A DNA stretch of 57,262 nucleotides, from contig JAHXHS010000034.1 of NCBI GenBank assembly GCA_025656455.1, forward strand, positions 1 to 57,262. Reading direction: 5' to 3'. This document shows, piece after piece, positions 38,941-49,333 of this stretch. Numbering within the stretch: position 1 is the first letter of the stretch; each line of letters begins with the position of its first letter. The position numbers were made by a program, and so were the translations under genes. The notes beneath the pieces are model-generated. The model was given only the letters and a program-made list of their open reading frames with translations, was not told the origin of the DNA and did no database searches. Source of the DNA: Candidatus Thiodiazotropha sp. (ex Epidulcina cf. delphinae) (GTDB taxonomy: Bacteria > Pseudomonadota > Gammaproteobacteria > Chromatiales > Chromatiaceae).

Positions 38941-41037
38941 GTGGCACGGAAAACTCCTATCGAGCGCTATCGCAATATCGGTATTATGGCGCATATCGAT
39001 GCTGGTAAAACGACGACGACAGAGCGCGTGCTCTACTATACCGGTGTGTCTCACAAGATCGGTGAGGTGCACGACGGCGCGGCTACCATGGATTGGATGG
39101 AGCAGGAGCAGGAGCGAGGCATTACCATCACTTCAGCGGCCACAACCTGTTTCTGGAACGGTATGGCTCAGCAGTTTCCTGAGCATCGCTTCAATATCAT
39201 CGATACTCCCGGACATGTGGACTTCACTATCGAGGTGGAGCGTTCCCTGCGTGTCCTAGATGGCGCGGTTTTCGTGCTTTGCGCCGTCGGTGGCGTCGAG
39301 CCCCAATCGGAGACAGTCTGGCGTCAGGCCAATAAATACAGCGTGCCCAGGATGGCGTTCGTCAACAAGATGGACCGTATGGGCGCCGATTTCTTCCGGG
39401 TCGTAGGTCAACTGAAAGATCGCCTGGGCGCCAATGCCGTACCGATTCAGGTGCCGGTTGGCGCGGAAGAGGGCTTCAAAGGCGTTATCGACCTGGTGAA
39501 AATGAAGTCCATCGTCTGGAGCGAGGAGAATATGGGCACTCAGTTCGAGTATGCCGAAATCCCCGCCGATCTTCAGGATACATGTGACGAGTGGCGCGAA
39601 CACATGGTCGAGGCGGCTGCCGAGGGTTCAGACGAACTGATGGAGAAGTATCTGGAAGAGGGTGATCTCTCGGAGGAGGAGGTGATCGCCGGTCTGCGCG
39701 CCCGAACCCTACGCCTCGAGATCGTGCCGGTGACCTGCGGCTCCGCGTTCAAGAACAAAGGCGTGCAGGCGGTGCTCGATAAGATTGTCGAAGTGATGCC
39801 CTCGCCGGTCGACGTGCCTGCGATTACAGGAATCCTCGACGACGCGGAGGGTACGGAAGAGACGCGTCTCTCAGATGATGCCGAGCCCTTTGCCGCGCTC
39901 GCGTTCAAGATTGCCACCGACCCTTACGTCGGCACCCTGACATTTTTCCGTGCCTACTCCGGGGCGCTGAAGTCCGGTGACTCCGTGTATAACCCGGTGA
40001 AAGGCAAAAAAGAGCGCATCGGTCGTATTTTGCAGATGCACTCCAACTCCCGCGAGGAGATCAAGGAGGTGCTCGCCGGTGACATCGCTGCCGCGGTCGG
40101 GCTGAAGGATGTCGCCACGGGTGACACCCTCTGTGCGCTTGACAAGCCTATCACCCTTGAACGGATGGAGTTTCCAGAACCGGTCATTGCCGTCGCGGTC
40201 GAGCCGAAGACCAAGGGTGACCAGGAGAAGATGGGCATTGCCCTCTCCAAGTTGGCTCAGGAAGACCCCTCTTTCCGTGTCAGTTCCGATGAGGAGTCGG
40301 GGCAGACCATTATCTCTGGGATGGGTGAGCTGCATCTCGATATTATCGTCGATCGTATGCGTCGCGAGTTTAAAGTTGAGGCAAGTGTCGGTGCGCCACA
40401 GGTTGCTTATCGTGAAACCATACGTAGATCCATTGAGCAGGAAGGGAAGTTCGTGCGCCAGTCGGGCGGTCGTGGCCAGTTCGGTCATGTCTATCTGCGG
40501 ATTGAGCCACAACAGCCTGGTGATGGCTACGAATTCGTCAACGAGATCGTTGGCGGCGCGGTTCCCCGTGAATATATTCCAGCCGTTGACAAGGGTGTCC
40601 AAGAGGCGATGGGGAACGGCGTGATCGCTGGCTACCCCATAGTCGACGTCAAGGTCACCCTCTACGACGGCTCCTACCATGATGTCGACTCCAGCGAAAT
40701 GGCCTTCAAGATCGCCGGATCGATGTGCTTCAAACAGGGTGCGGCGAGAGCCAGGCCGGTGATGCTCGAACCGATGATGAAGGTCGAGGTGATCACCCCG
40801 GAAGAGTACATGGGTGATGTGATGGGAGATCTCAACAGTCGCCGCGGTATCGTGCAGGGCATGGACGACACACCGTCCGGTAGGCAGATCAAGGCTGAAG
40901 TACCGCTGTCGGAGATGTTCGGTTACGCAACCGATCTTCGCTCCGCCACCCAGGGTCGGGCCAATTACAGCATGGAATTCGCCAAATACGCAGAGGTGCC
41001 GGCCAGCATCGCCGACGCCGTCATCAAGAAACAGTAA
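38941..41037 (+). CDS. fusA: Elongation factor G (GTG start)
   Basis: A 698-residue translocation GTPase with GHIDAGKTT-type P-loop (AHIDAGKTTTTER), DTPGHVDF and NKMD, then domains II-V, including the domain IV tip region SGGRGQFGHVYLRIEP. It starts with GTG at 38941 with AGG upstream. It is followed after 20 bp by tuf2. Confidence 0.99.
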   Translation: MARKTPIERYRNIGIMAHIDAGKTTTTERVLYYTGVSHKIGEVHDGAATMDWMEQEQERGITITSAATTCFWNGMAQQFPEHRFNIIDTPGHVDFTIEVERSLRVLDGAVFVLCAVGGVEPQSETVWRQANKYSVPRMAFVNKMDRMGADFFRVVGQLKDRLGANAVPIQVPVGAEEGFKGVIDLVKMKSIVWSEENMGTQFEYAEIPADLQDTCDEWREHMVEAAAEGSDELMEKYLEEGDLSEEEVIAGLRARTLRLEIVPVTCGSAFKNKGVQAVLDKIVEVMPSPVDVPAITGILDDAEGTEETRLSDDAEPFAALAFKIATDPYVGTLTFFRAYSGALKSGDSVYNPVKGKKERIGRILQMHSNSREEIKEVLAGDIAAAVGLKDVATGDTLCALDKPITLERMEFPEPVIAVAVEPKTKGDQEKMGIALSKLAQEDPSFRVSSDEESGQTIISGMGELHLDIIVDRMRREFKVEASVGAPQVAYRETIRRSIEQEGKFVRQSGGRGQFGHVYLRIEPQQPGDGYEFVNEIVGGAVPREYIPAVDKGVQEAMGNGVIAGYPIVDVKVTLYDGSYHDVDSSEMAFKIAGSMCFKQGAARARPVMLEPMMKVEVITPEEYMGDVMGDLNSRRGIVQGMDDTPSGRQIKAEVPLSEMFGYATDLRSATQGRANYSMEFAKYAEVPASIADAVIKKQ

Positions 41038-41057
41038 ACGGGTATAGGGGTAGCACT

Positions 41058-42248
<1,191 letters not shown>

Positions 42249-42254
42249 GAGATA

Positions 42255-42566
42255 ATGGCTAACCAGAGAATACGAATTCGTCTGAAAGCATTTGATCATC
42301 GACTGATTGATCAATCTGCCCGTGAAATAGTGGAGACGGCAAAGCGCACCGGTGCACATGTGCGCGGCCCGATACCACTACCGACCAAGAACGAGCGATA
42401 CACGATCTTGATTTCGCCGCATGTCAATAAGGATGCGCGGGATCAATACGAGATTCGCACCCACAAGCGTTTGCTCGATATCGTCGAGCCGACCGACAAG
42501 ACCGTGGATGCGTTGATGAAGCTCGATTTGGCTGCCGGTGTCGACGTGCAGATCAAACTGAACTGA
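42255..42566 (+). CDS. rpsJ: 30S ribosomal protein S10
   Basis: A 103-residue 30S-head protein and NusB/NusG partner. IRIRLKAFDHRLIDQSA and RGPIPLPTKNERYTIL are diagnostic. The 6-bp distance from tuf2 leaves no room for the long L4-regulated S10 leader known in E. coli, so this S10 operon is probably read from the str promoter or from within tuf2. Confidence 0.99.
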   Translation: MANQRIRIRLKAFDHRLIDQSAREIVETAKRTGAHVRGPIPLPTKNERYTILISPHVNKDARDQYEIRTHKRLLDIVEPTDKTVDALMKLDLAAGVDVQIKLN

Positions 42567-42577
42567 GGTTAAGAACG

Positions 42578-43228
42578 ATGGCGATTGGAATTGTCGGCCG
42601 GAAGGCTGGAATGACCCGGGTATTCACCGAACAGGGCGAATCCGTCCCTGTGACAGTGATCGAGGTTGAACCCAACCGCGTGACTCAGCTGAAGAGTGAA
42701 GATACGGAAGGTTATCTGGCGGTTCAGGTGACAACCGGTTCTCGCAAGGTCTCTCGTGTGAACAAGCCTGCTGCGGGCCACTTTGCAAAGGCCGGCGTTG
42801 AAGCAGGTCGGAGCGTCTGGGAGTTCCGCGCTCAGGAGTCCGACATGGAAGGACTCGAAGTGGGCAGCGAAATCAAGGCTGACCTCTTCGAGGCCGGACA
42901 GATTGTCGATGTCCGTGGCAGATCCCAGGGTAAGGGGTTCCAGGGGGGAGTGAAACGCCACAACTTTCGCATGCAGGATGCGACACACGGCAACTCCCTG
43001 TCTCATCGCGCAGCAGGGTCGATCGGACAGTGCCAGACACCGGGCAGGGTGTTCAAAGGTAAGAAAATGGCAGGCCAGATGGGCGCCGCACAGCGCTGCC
43101 AGCAGAATCTTGAAGTCGTGCGAGTCGATACGGAGCGCAATCTGCTGTTGGTCAGAGGTTCGGTGCCGGGTTCCAGAGGTGGCGATGTGATCATCACGCC
43201 TGCTGTGAAGATGAAAAATAAAGGGTGA
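42578..43228 (+). CDS. rplC: 50S ribosomal protein L3
   Basis: A 216-residue protein, slightly longer than E. coli L3 (209). MAIGIVGRKAGMTRVF starts it, and GVKRHNFRMQDATHGNSLSHR with the Gln in GSIGQCQTPGRVFKGKKMAG marks the loop reaching the peptidyl-transferase region. It is followed directly by rplD. Confidence 0.99.
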   Translation: MAIGIVGRKAGMTRVFTEQGESVPVTVIEVEPNRVTQLKSEDTEGYLAVQVTTGSRKVSRVNKPAAGHFAKAGVEAGRSVWEFRAQESDMEGLEVGSEIKADLFEAGQIVDVRGRSQGKGFQGGVKRHNFRMQDATHGNSLSHRAAGSIGQCQTPGRVFKGKKMAGQMGAAQRCQQNLEVVRVDTERNLLLVRGSVPGSRGGDVIITPAVKMKNKG

Positions 43229-43233
43229 CAGCA

Positions 43234-43845
43234 ATGGATCTCAATGTACAAACAGCGGTAGGTGCGCAAACCCTCCAGGTTTCGGATGAAATATTCGGTG
43301 CTGCGTTTAAACAGGCGCTGATACATCAGGTGGTCTCCGCCTATATGGCAGGCGCTCGCGCTGGCACCAAGGCGCAAAAGAATCGTGCCGCCGTGAGAGG
43401 GGGGGGGGCCAAGCCCTTTAGACAGAAAGGCACGGGACGCGCGCGGGCCGGCACCAGCCGCAGCCCGATCTGGCGCAGTGGCGGTGTGAACTTTGCCGCA
43501 TCGCCGCGCAGCTATTCGCAAAAGGTCAATCGCAAGATGTACCGTGGCGCCGTCCGTTCGATTCTCTCTGAGCTGAACCGTCAGGAGCGGTTGGTGGTGG
43601 TCGATGAGATCAACGTATCGCAGCCCAAAACCAAGGAGCTGGCCAATAAACTGAAAACGATGGATTTGAACGATGTGTTGGTGGTATCGGTCAATCCTGA
43701 CGAGAACCTCTATCTGGCCGCCCGTAATCTCTATGGCGTGGATGTGCGTGACGTCGACGAGATCGATCCGGTCAGCCTCGTTGCGTATGAGAAGGTATTG
43801 GTCACCGAGGGCGCGGTGAAAAAACTTGAGGAGCGGCTTGCATGA
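43234..43845 (+). CDS. rplD: 50S ribosomal protein L4
   Basis: A 203-residue protein lining the exit tunnel. I start at MDLNVQTAVG (43234), which has GGGTGA upstream; the GTG three codons earlier lies inside the rplC stop region. The extended loop carries KPFRQKGTGRARAG. Its stop overlaps the rplW start (ATGA). L4 represses the S10 operon in E. coli, but the classical leader is absent here. Confidence 0.98.
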   Translation: MDLNVQTAVGAQTLQVSDEIFGAAFKQALIHQVVSAYMAGARAGTKAQKNRAAVRGGGAKPFRQKGTGRARAGTSRSPIWRSGGVNFAASPRSYSQKVNRKMYRGAVRSILSELNRQERLVVVDEINVSQPKTKELANKLKTMDLNDVLVVSVNPDENLYLAARNLYGVDVRDVDEIDPVSLVAYEKVLVTEGAVKKLEERLA

Positions 43846-44138
43846 ACAACGAGCGTCTGATGAAGGTTCTTCTGAGTCCGATCGTATCCGAGAAGAGCAG
43901 TGTAGTCGCGGATGCCAACCGGCAATACATCTTTCGTGTCACCACTGACGCAACCAAGCGGGAGATCGCCAGGGCGGTTGAGAAACTGTTCGAGGTTGAG
44001 GTCGAGCGTGTCCAGGTTGTCAACGTCAAAGGTAAGCAGAAACGCTTCGGTCAAGTGAACGGCAGGCGTTCGGACTGGAAAAAGGCATATGTACGTCTCA
44101 AGCCAGGCAGCGATATCGACTTCGCCGCCGGCGCATGA
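43842..44138 (+). CDS. rplW: 50S ribosomal protein L23
   Basis: A 98-residue protein at the tunnel exit and docking site for trigger factor and SRP. VLLSPIVSEKSSVVAD and KGKQKRFG (extended loop) are typical. The start overlaps the rplD stop by 4 bp. Confidence 0.99.
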   Translation: MNNERLMKVLLSPIVSEKSSVVADANRQYIFRVTTDATKREIARAVEKLFEVEVERVQVVNVKGKQKRFGQVNGRRSDWKKAYVRLKPGSDIDFAAGA

Positions 44139-44161
44139 GCAAGTAGAACAGGATTGGGATA

Positions 44162-44989
44162 ATGGCAGTCGTTAAATCAAAACCAACCTCGGCAGGCCGC
44201 AGATTTGTGGTCAAGGTTGTCAATGCGGAACTCCATAAGGGTCAACCTTATGGACCACTGCTGGCGAAGAAAAGCAAGAGTGGCGGCCGCAACAACAACG
44301 GGCGTATAACTACTCGCCATCGTGGCGGGGGCCATAAGCAGCGTTACCGCATTATCGATTTCAAGCGCAACAAGGAGGGAGTACCTGCAATGGTGGAGCG
44401 TCTGGAGTATGACCCGAACCGTACGGCGCGAATTGCCTTGATCCGCTACGCGGACGGTGAGCGCACCTATATTATCGCGCCGAATAACCTGCATCTCGGG
44501 GATAAGGTCGAATCGGGTTCAGGTGCGCCTATCAAGACGGGAAACTGCTTGCCGCTGAGAAACATTCCACTCGGTTCAGTGATGCACTGCGTGGAGATGA
44601 AGCCCGGCAAGGGTGCGCAGATAGCGCGTTCCGCTGGCGCATCCGTACAGCTGGTCGCCCGTGAGGGTGAATATGCCACATTGCGCTTACGCTCCGGCGA
44701 GATGCGCAAGGTGCCCGCGGATTGCCGTGCCGTGATTGGCGAGGTTTCGAACTCCGAGCACACTCTTCGCTCGCTCGGCAAGGCCGGGGCTAAGCGCTGG
44801 AAGGGCGTTCGGCCGACCGTGCGCGGTGTGGCCATGAATCCGGTCGATCATCCACACGGTGGCGGTGAAGGGCGTACATCAGGCGGCCGCCATCCTGTGT
44901 CACCTTGGGGGACGCCCACCAAGGGCCATAAGACCCGCACAAACAAGCGTACGAATAAAATGATCGTACGCCGTAGAAACCGTAAATAA
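44162..44989 (+). CDS. rplB: 50S ribosomal protein L2
   Basis: A 275-residue protein needed for subunit joining and peptidyl transfer. GRNNNGRITTRHRGGGHK near the N terminus and MNPVDHPHGGGEGR near the C terminus, with the conserved His of the peptidyl-transferase-proximal tail, are clear. Confidence 0.99.
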   Translation: MAVVKSKPTSAGRRFVVKVVNAELHKGQPYGPLLAKKSKSGGRNNNGRITTRHRGGGHKQRYRIIDFKRNKEGVPAMVERLEYDPNRTARIALIRYADGERTYIIAPNNLHLGDKVESGSGAPIKTGNCLPLRNIPLGSVMHCVEMKPGKGAQIARSAGASVQLVAREGEYATLRLRSGEMRKVPADCRAVIGEVSNSEHTLRSLGKAGAKRWKGVRPTVRGVAMNPVDHPHGGGEGRTSGGRHPVSPWGTPTKGHKTRTNKRTNKMIVRRRNRK

Positions 44990-45008
44990 TTGATTAGGGG
45001 TTAGAGTC

Positions 45009-45281
45009 GTGCCACGTTCAATCAGAAAAGGCCCATTCATTGACCACCATCTGGCGAAGAAGGTGGACGAAGCGGTAGCCCAGAACAACAAACGTCCTAT
45101 CAAGACCTGGTCACGGAGATCGGTCGTGATCCCGGAAATGGTGGGACTGACCATTGCCGTGCATAACGGGAAACAGCACGTACCGGTGCTGGTATCCGAA
45201 AATATGGTCGGACACAAACTGGGTGAGTTCGCCCTGACCCGCACCTATCGCGGCCACACTGCGGATAGAAAGTCCAAGTAG
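45009..45281 (+). CDS. rpsS: 30S ribosomal protein S19 (GTG start)
   Basis: A 90-residue 30S-head protein. PRSIRKGPFIDHHL at the start and GEFALTRTYRGHTADRK at the end match the family. GTG at 45009 follows a weak TTAGAG ribosome site, 19 bp after rplB. Confidence 0.99.
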   Translation: MPRSIRKGPFIDHHLAKKVDEAVAQNNKRPIKTWSRRSVVIPEMVGLTIAVHNGKQHVPVLVSENMVGHKLGEFALTRTYRGHTADRKSK

Positions 45282-45292
45282 AGGATATGACG

Positions 45293-45625
45293 ATGCAGAC
45301 AACAGCCAAATTGCGTCATGCCCGTATTTCGGCGCAGAAGGGGCGTCTGGTTGCTGACCAGATTCGCGGACTGCCGGTAGAGCAGGCGCTCGATATCCTC
45401 TCGTTCAGCAAGAAAAAGGGCGCGGTGCTGGTAAAGAAGGTGCTTGAATCGGCGATCGCCAATGCAGAGCACAATGATGGCGCTGATATCGACGAGCTGA
45501 AGGTCTCGTCGGTGAGTGTCGATGAAGGTCCGACCATGAAGCGTATTCGCGCTCGCGCCAAGGGTCGTGCGTCCAGGATTCTCAAGCGCACCAGTCACAT
45601 TAACGTGACTGTCGCAGAAAAGTAA
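45293..45625 (+). CDS. rplV: 50S ribosomal protein L22
   Basis: A 110-residue tunnel protein, the same length as in E. coli. I start at MQTTAKLRHARIS (45293): the GAGG site at 45281-45284 is 8 bp away, but only 2 bp from the ATG at 45287. VLESAIANAEHNDGADID and KRTSHI near the C terminus are typical; the beta-hairpin loop RARAKGRASRI reaches the tunnel. Confidence 0.97.
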   Translation: MQTTAKLRHARISAQKGRLVADQIRGLPVEQALDILSFSKKKGAVLVKKVLESAIANAEHNDGADIDELKVSSVSVDEGPTMKRIRARAKGRASRILKRTSHINVTVAEK

Positions 45626-45643
45626 CAGGCAAGAGAGGCCGAA

Positions 45644-46327
45644 ATGGGTCAGAAAGTACATCCAACCGGAATACGTCTTGGCATCGTCAAAGACTGGACC
45701 TCCAAGTGGTATGCGGATTCCAAGCAATACGCAACGCTGCTCAACAACGATCTGGAAGTCCGCGAGTTCCTGAAGAAACGACTCTCGCAGGCCTCTGTGA
45801 GCCGCATCCAGATAGACCGTCCAGCCAATAATGCGCACATCACCGTGCATACGGCCCGGCCAGGTCTGGTGATCGGCAAAAAGGGCGAGGACATCGATGC
45901 GCTGAGATTTGAAGTCTCCAGCATGATGGGCATTCCGGTGCACATGAGTATCGAAGAGATCCGCAAACCCGAGCTGGATGCGCAATTGGTGAGCGAGAGT
46001 ATCGCGCAGCAGCTCGAACGCCGGGTGATGTTTCGTCGGGCCATGAAGCGGGCGGTTCAAAATGCCATGCGTCTTGGCGCGGAAGGCATCAAGGTGCATA
46101 TCAGCGGGCGCTTGAATGGTGCGGAGATCGCCCGTTCCGAATGGTACCGCGAAGGTCGAGTGCCTTTGCATACCCTGCGCGCCGACATCGATTACGGTTT
46201 TGCCGAAGCCAACACCACTTACGGCATCATCGGTGTCAAGGTGTGGGTATTCAAGGGTGAAGTCTATGGTGATCGTGAGGAAGTGGAAGCGGAAGTGAAG
46301 ACTGCCTCAAAGGGTAAGAGGTCGTAA
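45644..46327 (+). CDS. rpsC: 30S ribosomal protein S3
   Basis: A 227-residue protein at the mRNA entry. MGQKVHPTGIRLGI, the KH-domain GKKGEDI (usually GKKGxDI) and the C-terminal GLRADIDYG-like TLRADIDYGFAEANTTYG mark it. Confidence 0.99.
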   Translation: MGQKVHPTGIRLGIVKDWTSKWYADSKQYATLLNNDLEVREFLKKRLSQASVSRIQIDRPANNAHITVHTARPGLVIGKKGEDIDALRFEVSSMMGIPVHMSIEEIRKPELDAQLVSESIAQQLERRVMFRRAMKRAVQNAMRLGAEGIKVHISGRLNGAEIARSEWYREGRVPLHTLRADIDYGFAEANTTYGIIGVKVWVFKGEVYGDREEVEAEVKTASKGKRS

Positions 46328-46330
46328 GTC

Positions 46331-46744
46331 ATGTTACAACCAAAACGGACAAAATTTCGTAAGCAACACAAAGGACGCAATCGTGGTTTGGCTATCGCGG
46401 GCAGCGATGTCTCCTTTGGTGAATATGGCTTGAAATCGACCGGAAGAGGTCGTCTTACGGCAAGGCAGATCGAATCGGCCCGTCGAGCCATCACAAGGCA
46501 TGTCAAGCGTGGTGGTAAAATCTGGATTCGTGTCTTTCCGGATAAACCGATCACAAAAAAGCCTCTGGAGGTTCGCCAGGGTAAAGGCAAGGGTAATGTT
46601 GAGTACTGGGTTGCGCAGATTCAGCCGGGTCGTATGTTGTATGAGATCGAAGGTATCTCAGAGGAATTGGCTCGTGAGGCATTTGCACTTGCTTCCGCCA
46701 AATTACCTGTTTCCACTGCATTCGTGAAGCGGACGGTAATGTAA
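46331..46744 (+). CDS. rplP: 50S ribosomal protein L16
   Basis: A 137-residue protein near the A-site tRNA elbow. MLQPKRTKFRKQHKGRNRG and GKGKGNVEYWVAQIQPGR are diagnostic. Its stop shares one base with the rpmC start (TAATG). The following stretch to about 47250 looks less GC-rich than its neighbours. Confidence 0.99.
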   Translation: MLQPKRTKFRKQHKGRNRGLAIAGSDVSFGEYGLKSTGRGRLTARQIESARRAITRHVKRGGKIWIRVFPDKPITKKPLEVRQGKGKGNVEYWVAQIQPGRMLYEIEGISEELAREAFALASAKLPVSTAFVKRTVM

Positions 46745-46944
46745 TGAAAGCATCTGAACTAAGAACGAAGTCGCAGCAAGAGCTGACAACCGCATTGGAC
46801 GAACTTCTTAAAGAGCAATTCAACTTGCGAATGCAGCAAGGTACGGGTCAAATGTCCCGTCCTTCCCGCATCAAGGAAGTTCGCAAAGATATTGCACGTG
46901 TTAAGACCCTTATGAACGAACAAAAGTCGGGTAATGCATCATGA
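46744..46944 (+). CDS. rpmC: 50S ribosomal protein L29
   Basis: A 66-residue helical protein at the tunnel exit. LRMQQGTGQ and the C-terminal IARVKTLMNE helix fit the family. It overlaps rplP by 1 bp and rpsQ by 4 bp. Confidence 0.98.
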   Translation: MKASELRTKSQQELTTALDELLKEQFNLRMQQGTGQMSRPSRIKEVRKDIARVKTLMNEQKSGNAS

Positions 46945-47201
46945 GTGAGCAGCAGGCAAGTAACCGCACCCTGGTTGGCCAGGTGGTGAGTAACGCAATG
47001 GATAAGTCCATAACCGTGACTGTGGAACGTCGTGTGCAACATCCGGTTTACGGCAAATACATGCGCCGCTCAACCAAAGTGCATGCCCATGACGAAACGA
47101 ATGAGTGTCAGAAGGGAGACACGGTGGTGGTCGAACAGTGCCGTCCCTTGTCGAAGACCAAAACATGGCGCTTGGTTAAAGTGCTGGAGCGTGCCGGCTG
47201 A
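46941..47201 (+). CDS. rpsQ: 30S ribosomal protein S17
   Basis: An 86-residue OB-fold protein that binds 16S rRNA early in assembly. LVGQVVSNAMDKSITVTVER and DETNECQKGDTVVVEQCRPLS are typical. The start overlaps the rpmC stop (ATGA). Confidence 0.98.
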   Translation: MSEQQASNRTLVGQVVSNAMDKSITVTVERRVQHPVYGKYMRRSTKVHAHDETNECQKGDTVVVEQCRPLSKTKTWRLVKVLERAG

Positions 47202-47254
47202 GCAAGCGACTCGGCAGGCGTGCAATCGAAACTACTTGGAATTAGGGCTATACC

Positions 47255-47623
47255 ATGATTCAGATGCAGACAAACCTCAGTGTCGCTGATAACAGTGGCG
47301 CCAAGCGGGTTCAGTGCATAAAGGTGCTTGGCGGTTCACATCGCCGCTATGCCGGAATCGGCGACATTGTGAAAGTCAGTGTCAAAGATGCAATACCACG
47401 AGGTAAGGTAAAGAAAGGCGATGTCTACAATGCGGTTGTCGTGCGCACCAAGAAGGGCGTGCGCCGTCCCGATGGTTCGGTGATCCGCTTCGACTCCAAT
47501 GCCGCGGTGTTGTTGAATAATGCGTTGCAGCCGATTGGAACCCGCATTTTCGGCCCCGTCACCCGTGAATTAAGGAACGAGCGATTCATGAAGATCATAT
47601 CGCTTGCTCCAGAAGTTTTGTGA
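47255..47623 (+). CDS. rplN: 50S ribosomal protein L14
   Basis: A 122-residue subunit-bridge protein. MIQMQTNLSVADNSGAKR and VVRTKKGVRRPDGSVIRFD identify it. The 53-bp gap upstream separates S10 from spc-type genes, but no promoter is convincing there. Confidence 0.99.
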   Translation: MIQMQTNLSVADNSGAKRVQCIKVLGGSHRRYAGIGDIVKVSVKDAIPRGKVKKGDVYNAVVVRTKKGVRRPDGSVIRFDSNAAVLLNNALQPIGTRIFGPVTRELRNERFMKIISLAPEVL

Positions 47624-47633
47624 GGCAGCAGCA

Positions 47634-47954
47634 ATGGCAAGCAAGATAAAAAAAGGTGACGAGGTAGTCATCATCGCTGGGAAGGACAAAGGCAAGCGCG
47701 GCACCGTAGTGAAGATCTTAGAGGATGACAGGCTGGTGGTTGAAAACGTCAATATGGCGAAGAAGCACACCAAGCCGAATCCGAACAAGGGGGAGCCGGG
47801 CGGTATCCTTGACAAGGAAATGCCTATCCATATCTCAAACGTTGCCCTGTACAACCCAGAAACAGGTAAGGGCGATCGTGTTGGATTTAAAATTCTCGAA
47901 GACGGCAACAAGGTTCGGGTATTCAAGTCCAACCAAGAAGTCATCGACATCTGA
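47634..47954 (+). CDS. rplX: 50S ribosomal protein L24
   Basis: A 106-residue KOW-fold assembly initiator. I start at MASKIKKGDEVVIIAGKDKG (47634); the longer frame overlaps rplN. HTKPNPNKGEPGGI is the conserved loop. Confidence 0.98.
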   Translation: MASKIKKGDEVVIIAGKDKGKRGTVVKILEDDRLVVENVNMAKKHTKPNPNKGEPGGILDKEMPIHISNVALYNPETGKGDRVGFKILEDGNKVRVFKSNQEVIDI

Positions 47955-47967
47955 GGCGTGATCAGAC

Positions 47968-48507
47968 ATGGTAAGGTTACAGCAACATTATAAAGAGACT
48001 GTGGTCCAGGAACTGATGGACAAGCTTCAGTTTAACAGCGTCATGCAGGTGCCCAAGATCACCAAGGTTACCCTGAACATGGGGGTCGGAGAGGCGATCG
48101 GCGACAAAAAGGTATTGGAACACGCCGTCGGCGATATGGAAAAGATTGCCGGCCAAAAGGCGGTCATTACCCATGCCCGCAAATCGATTGCTGGTTTCAA
48201 GGTTCGCGAAGGGTGGCCGATCGGTTGCAAGGTTACCCTGCGTCGCGAGCGGATGTATGAGTTCCTCGATCGTCTGATCAATGTCGCAATTCCGCGTATA
48301 CGCGATTTCCGAGGTTTGAACGTTAAAGCCTTCGATGGCCGTGGCAACTATTCCATGGGCGTCAAGGAGCAGATCATGTTTCCTGAAATCGATTATGACA
48401 AAATCGATGCCTTGCGTGGGTTGGATATCACCATCACCACCACGGCGCGCACTGACGAAGAGGGCCGTGCGCTACTGGAAGCCTTCAAGTTTCCCTTTAA
48501 GAACTGA
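47968..48507 (+). CDS. rplE: 50S ribosomal protein L5
   Basis: A 179-residue 5S-rRNA-binding protein, the same length as in E. coli. NSVMQVPKITKVTLNMGVGE and RDFRGLNVKAFDGRGNYSMG are diagnostic. In E. coli, S8 binds near the start of rplE to control the spc operon; I could not recognise that site by eye. Confidence 0.99.
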   Translation: MVRLQQHYKETVVQELMDKLQFNSVMQVPKITKVTLNMGVGEAIGDKKVLEHAVGDMEKIAGQKAVITHARKSIAGFKVREGWPIGCKVTLRRERMYEFLDRLINVAIPRIRDFRGLNVKAFDGRGNYSMGVKEQIMFPEIDYDKIDALRGLDITITTTARTDEEGRALLEAFKFPFKN

Positions 48508-48516
48508 GTTTTTACT

Positions 48517-48822
48517 ATGGCTAAGAAGAGCATGATCGCACGCGAAGCCAAGCGTGCGCAGACGGTTTCAAAATATGCCTCCAAACGGAGTGCGTTGAAG
48601 GCCGTGATCAAGAATCCGAACAGCAGTTTTGAAGAGATAGAGCAGGCAACCCTGAAATTGCAGAAATTGCCCAGGGATGCCAGCCCATCTCGTAAACAGA
48701 ATCGCTGCCGGGTGACCGGACGCCCGCATGGCGTCTACCGCAAGTTCGGACTCTGCAGGAACAAGCTGCGCGAAGCCGCCATGCGGGGCGACGTGCCGGG
48801 GCTTGTTAAAGCGAGTTGGTAA
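48517..48822 (+). CDS. rpsN: 30S ribosomal protein S14, long form
   Basis: A 101-residue S14 of the long type without a zinc ribbon. MAKKSMIAREAKRAQ and RCRVTGRPHGVYRKFG are typical. Two Cys (RCRV and GLCRNK) do not form the CxxC pairs of the zinc form. Its last codons overlap a candidate promoter for rpsH. Confidence 0.98.
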   Translation: MAKKSMIAREAKRAQTVSKYASKRSALKAVIKNPNSSFEEIEQATLKLQKLPRDASPSRKQNRCRVTGRPHGVYRKFGLCRNKLREAAMRGDVPGLVKASW

Positions 48823-48831
48823 CAGTATAAT
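48803..48831 (+). promoter_or_regulatory. Candidate internal promoter before rpsH
   Basis: TTGTTA (48803-48808), 17-bp spacer, TATAAT (48826-48831), a near-consensus sigma-70 promoter straddling the rpsN stop. It precedes a 99-bp gap, unusually long for this cluster, so rpsH onward may have its own start. Confidence 0.6.
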
Positions 48832-48921
48832 TGCGCGCCTTTATCCGAGTCGGGTCACGGCTCGGTCGTTTCATCAATCGGGTATCGCGCCACAAAGGCG
48901 GACTGACCTCAGGAGCTCATT

Positions 48922-49317
48922 ATGAGTATGTCAGATCCCATCGCGGATATGCTCACACGTATCCGCAATGGCCAGGCAGCCAAAAAGACGACGGTAGAGC
49001 TGCCTTCTTCAAAGCAGAAGCTTGCGATCGCCAACCTTCTGAAAAACGAAGGTTTTATCCAGGAAGTCACACTCAAGAGCGATTCTCCGAAACCGATGCT
49101 GGTGTTGGAATTGCGCTATTTTCAAGGTCGCCCCGTCATCGACTTTATTAAACGCATCAGCCGTCCCGGTCTGCGCGTCTACAAAGGCAGGAATGAACTG
49201 CCGAAGGTGCGAGGGGGCCTGGGCATGGCGATTATCTCCACCTCAAAGGGGGTGATGACCGACCGAGTTGCCCGAGAAATCGGTCAGGGCGGAGAAGTCG
49301 TCGCCTTTGTTGCATAA
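48922..49317 (+). CDS. rpsH: 30S ribosomal protein S8
   Basis: A 131-residue 16S-binding protein and the spc-operon repressor in E. coli. SDPIADMLTRIRNGQ at the start and GLGMAIISTSKGVMTD near the end are diagnostic. AGGAG lies just before the ATG; a second ATG two codons on would give the more usual N terminus. Confidence 0.98.
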   Translation: MSMSDPIADMLTRIRNGQAAKKTTVELPSSKQKLAIANLLKNEGFIQEVTLKSDSPKPMLVLELRYFQGRPVIDFIKRISRPGLRVYKGRNELPKVRGGLGMAIISTSKGVMTDRVAREIGQGGEVVAFVA

Positions 49318-49333
49318 GATTAGGGGTATCGAA

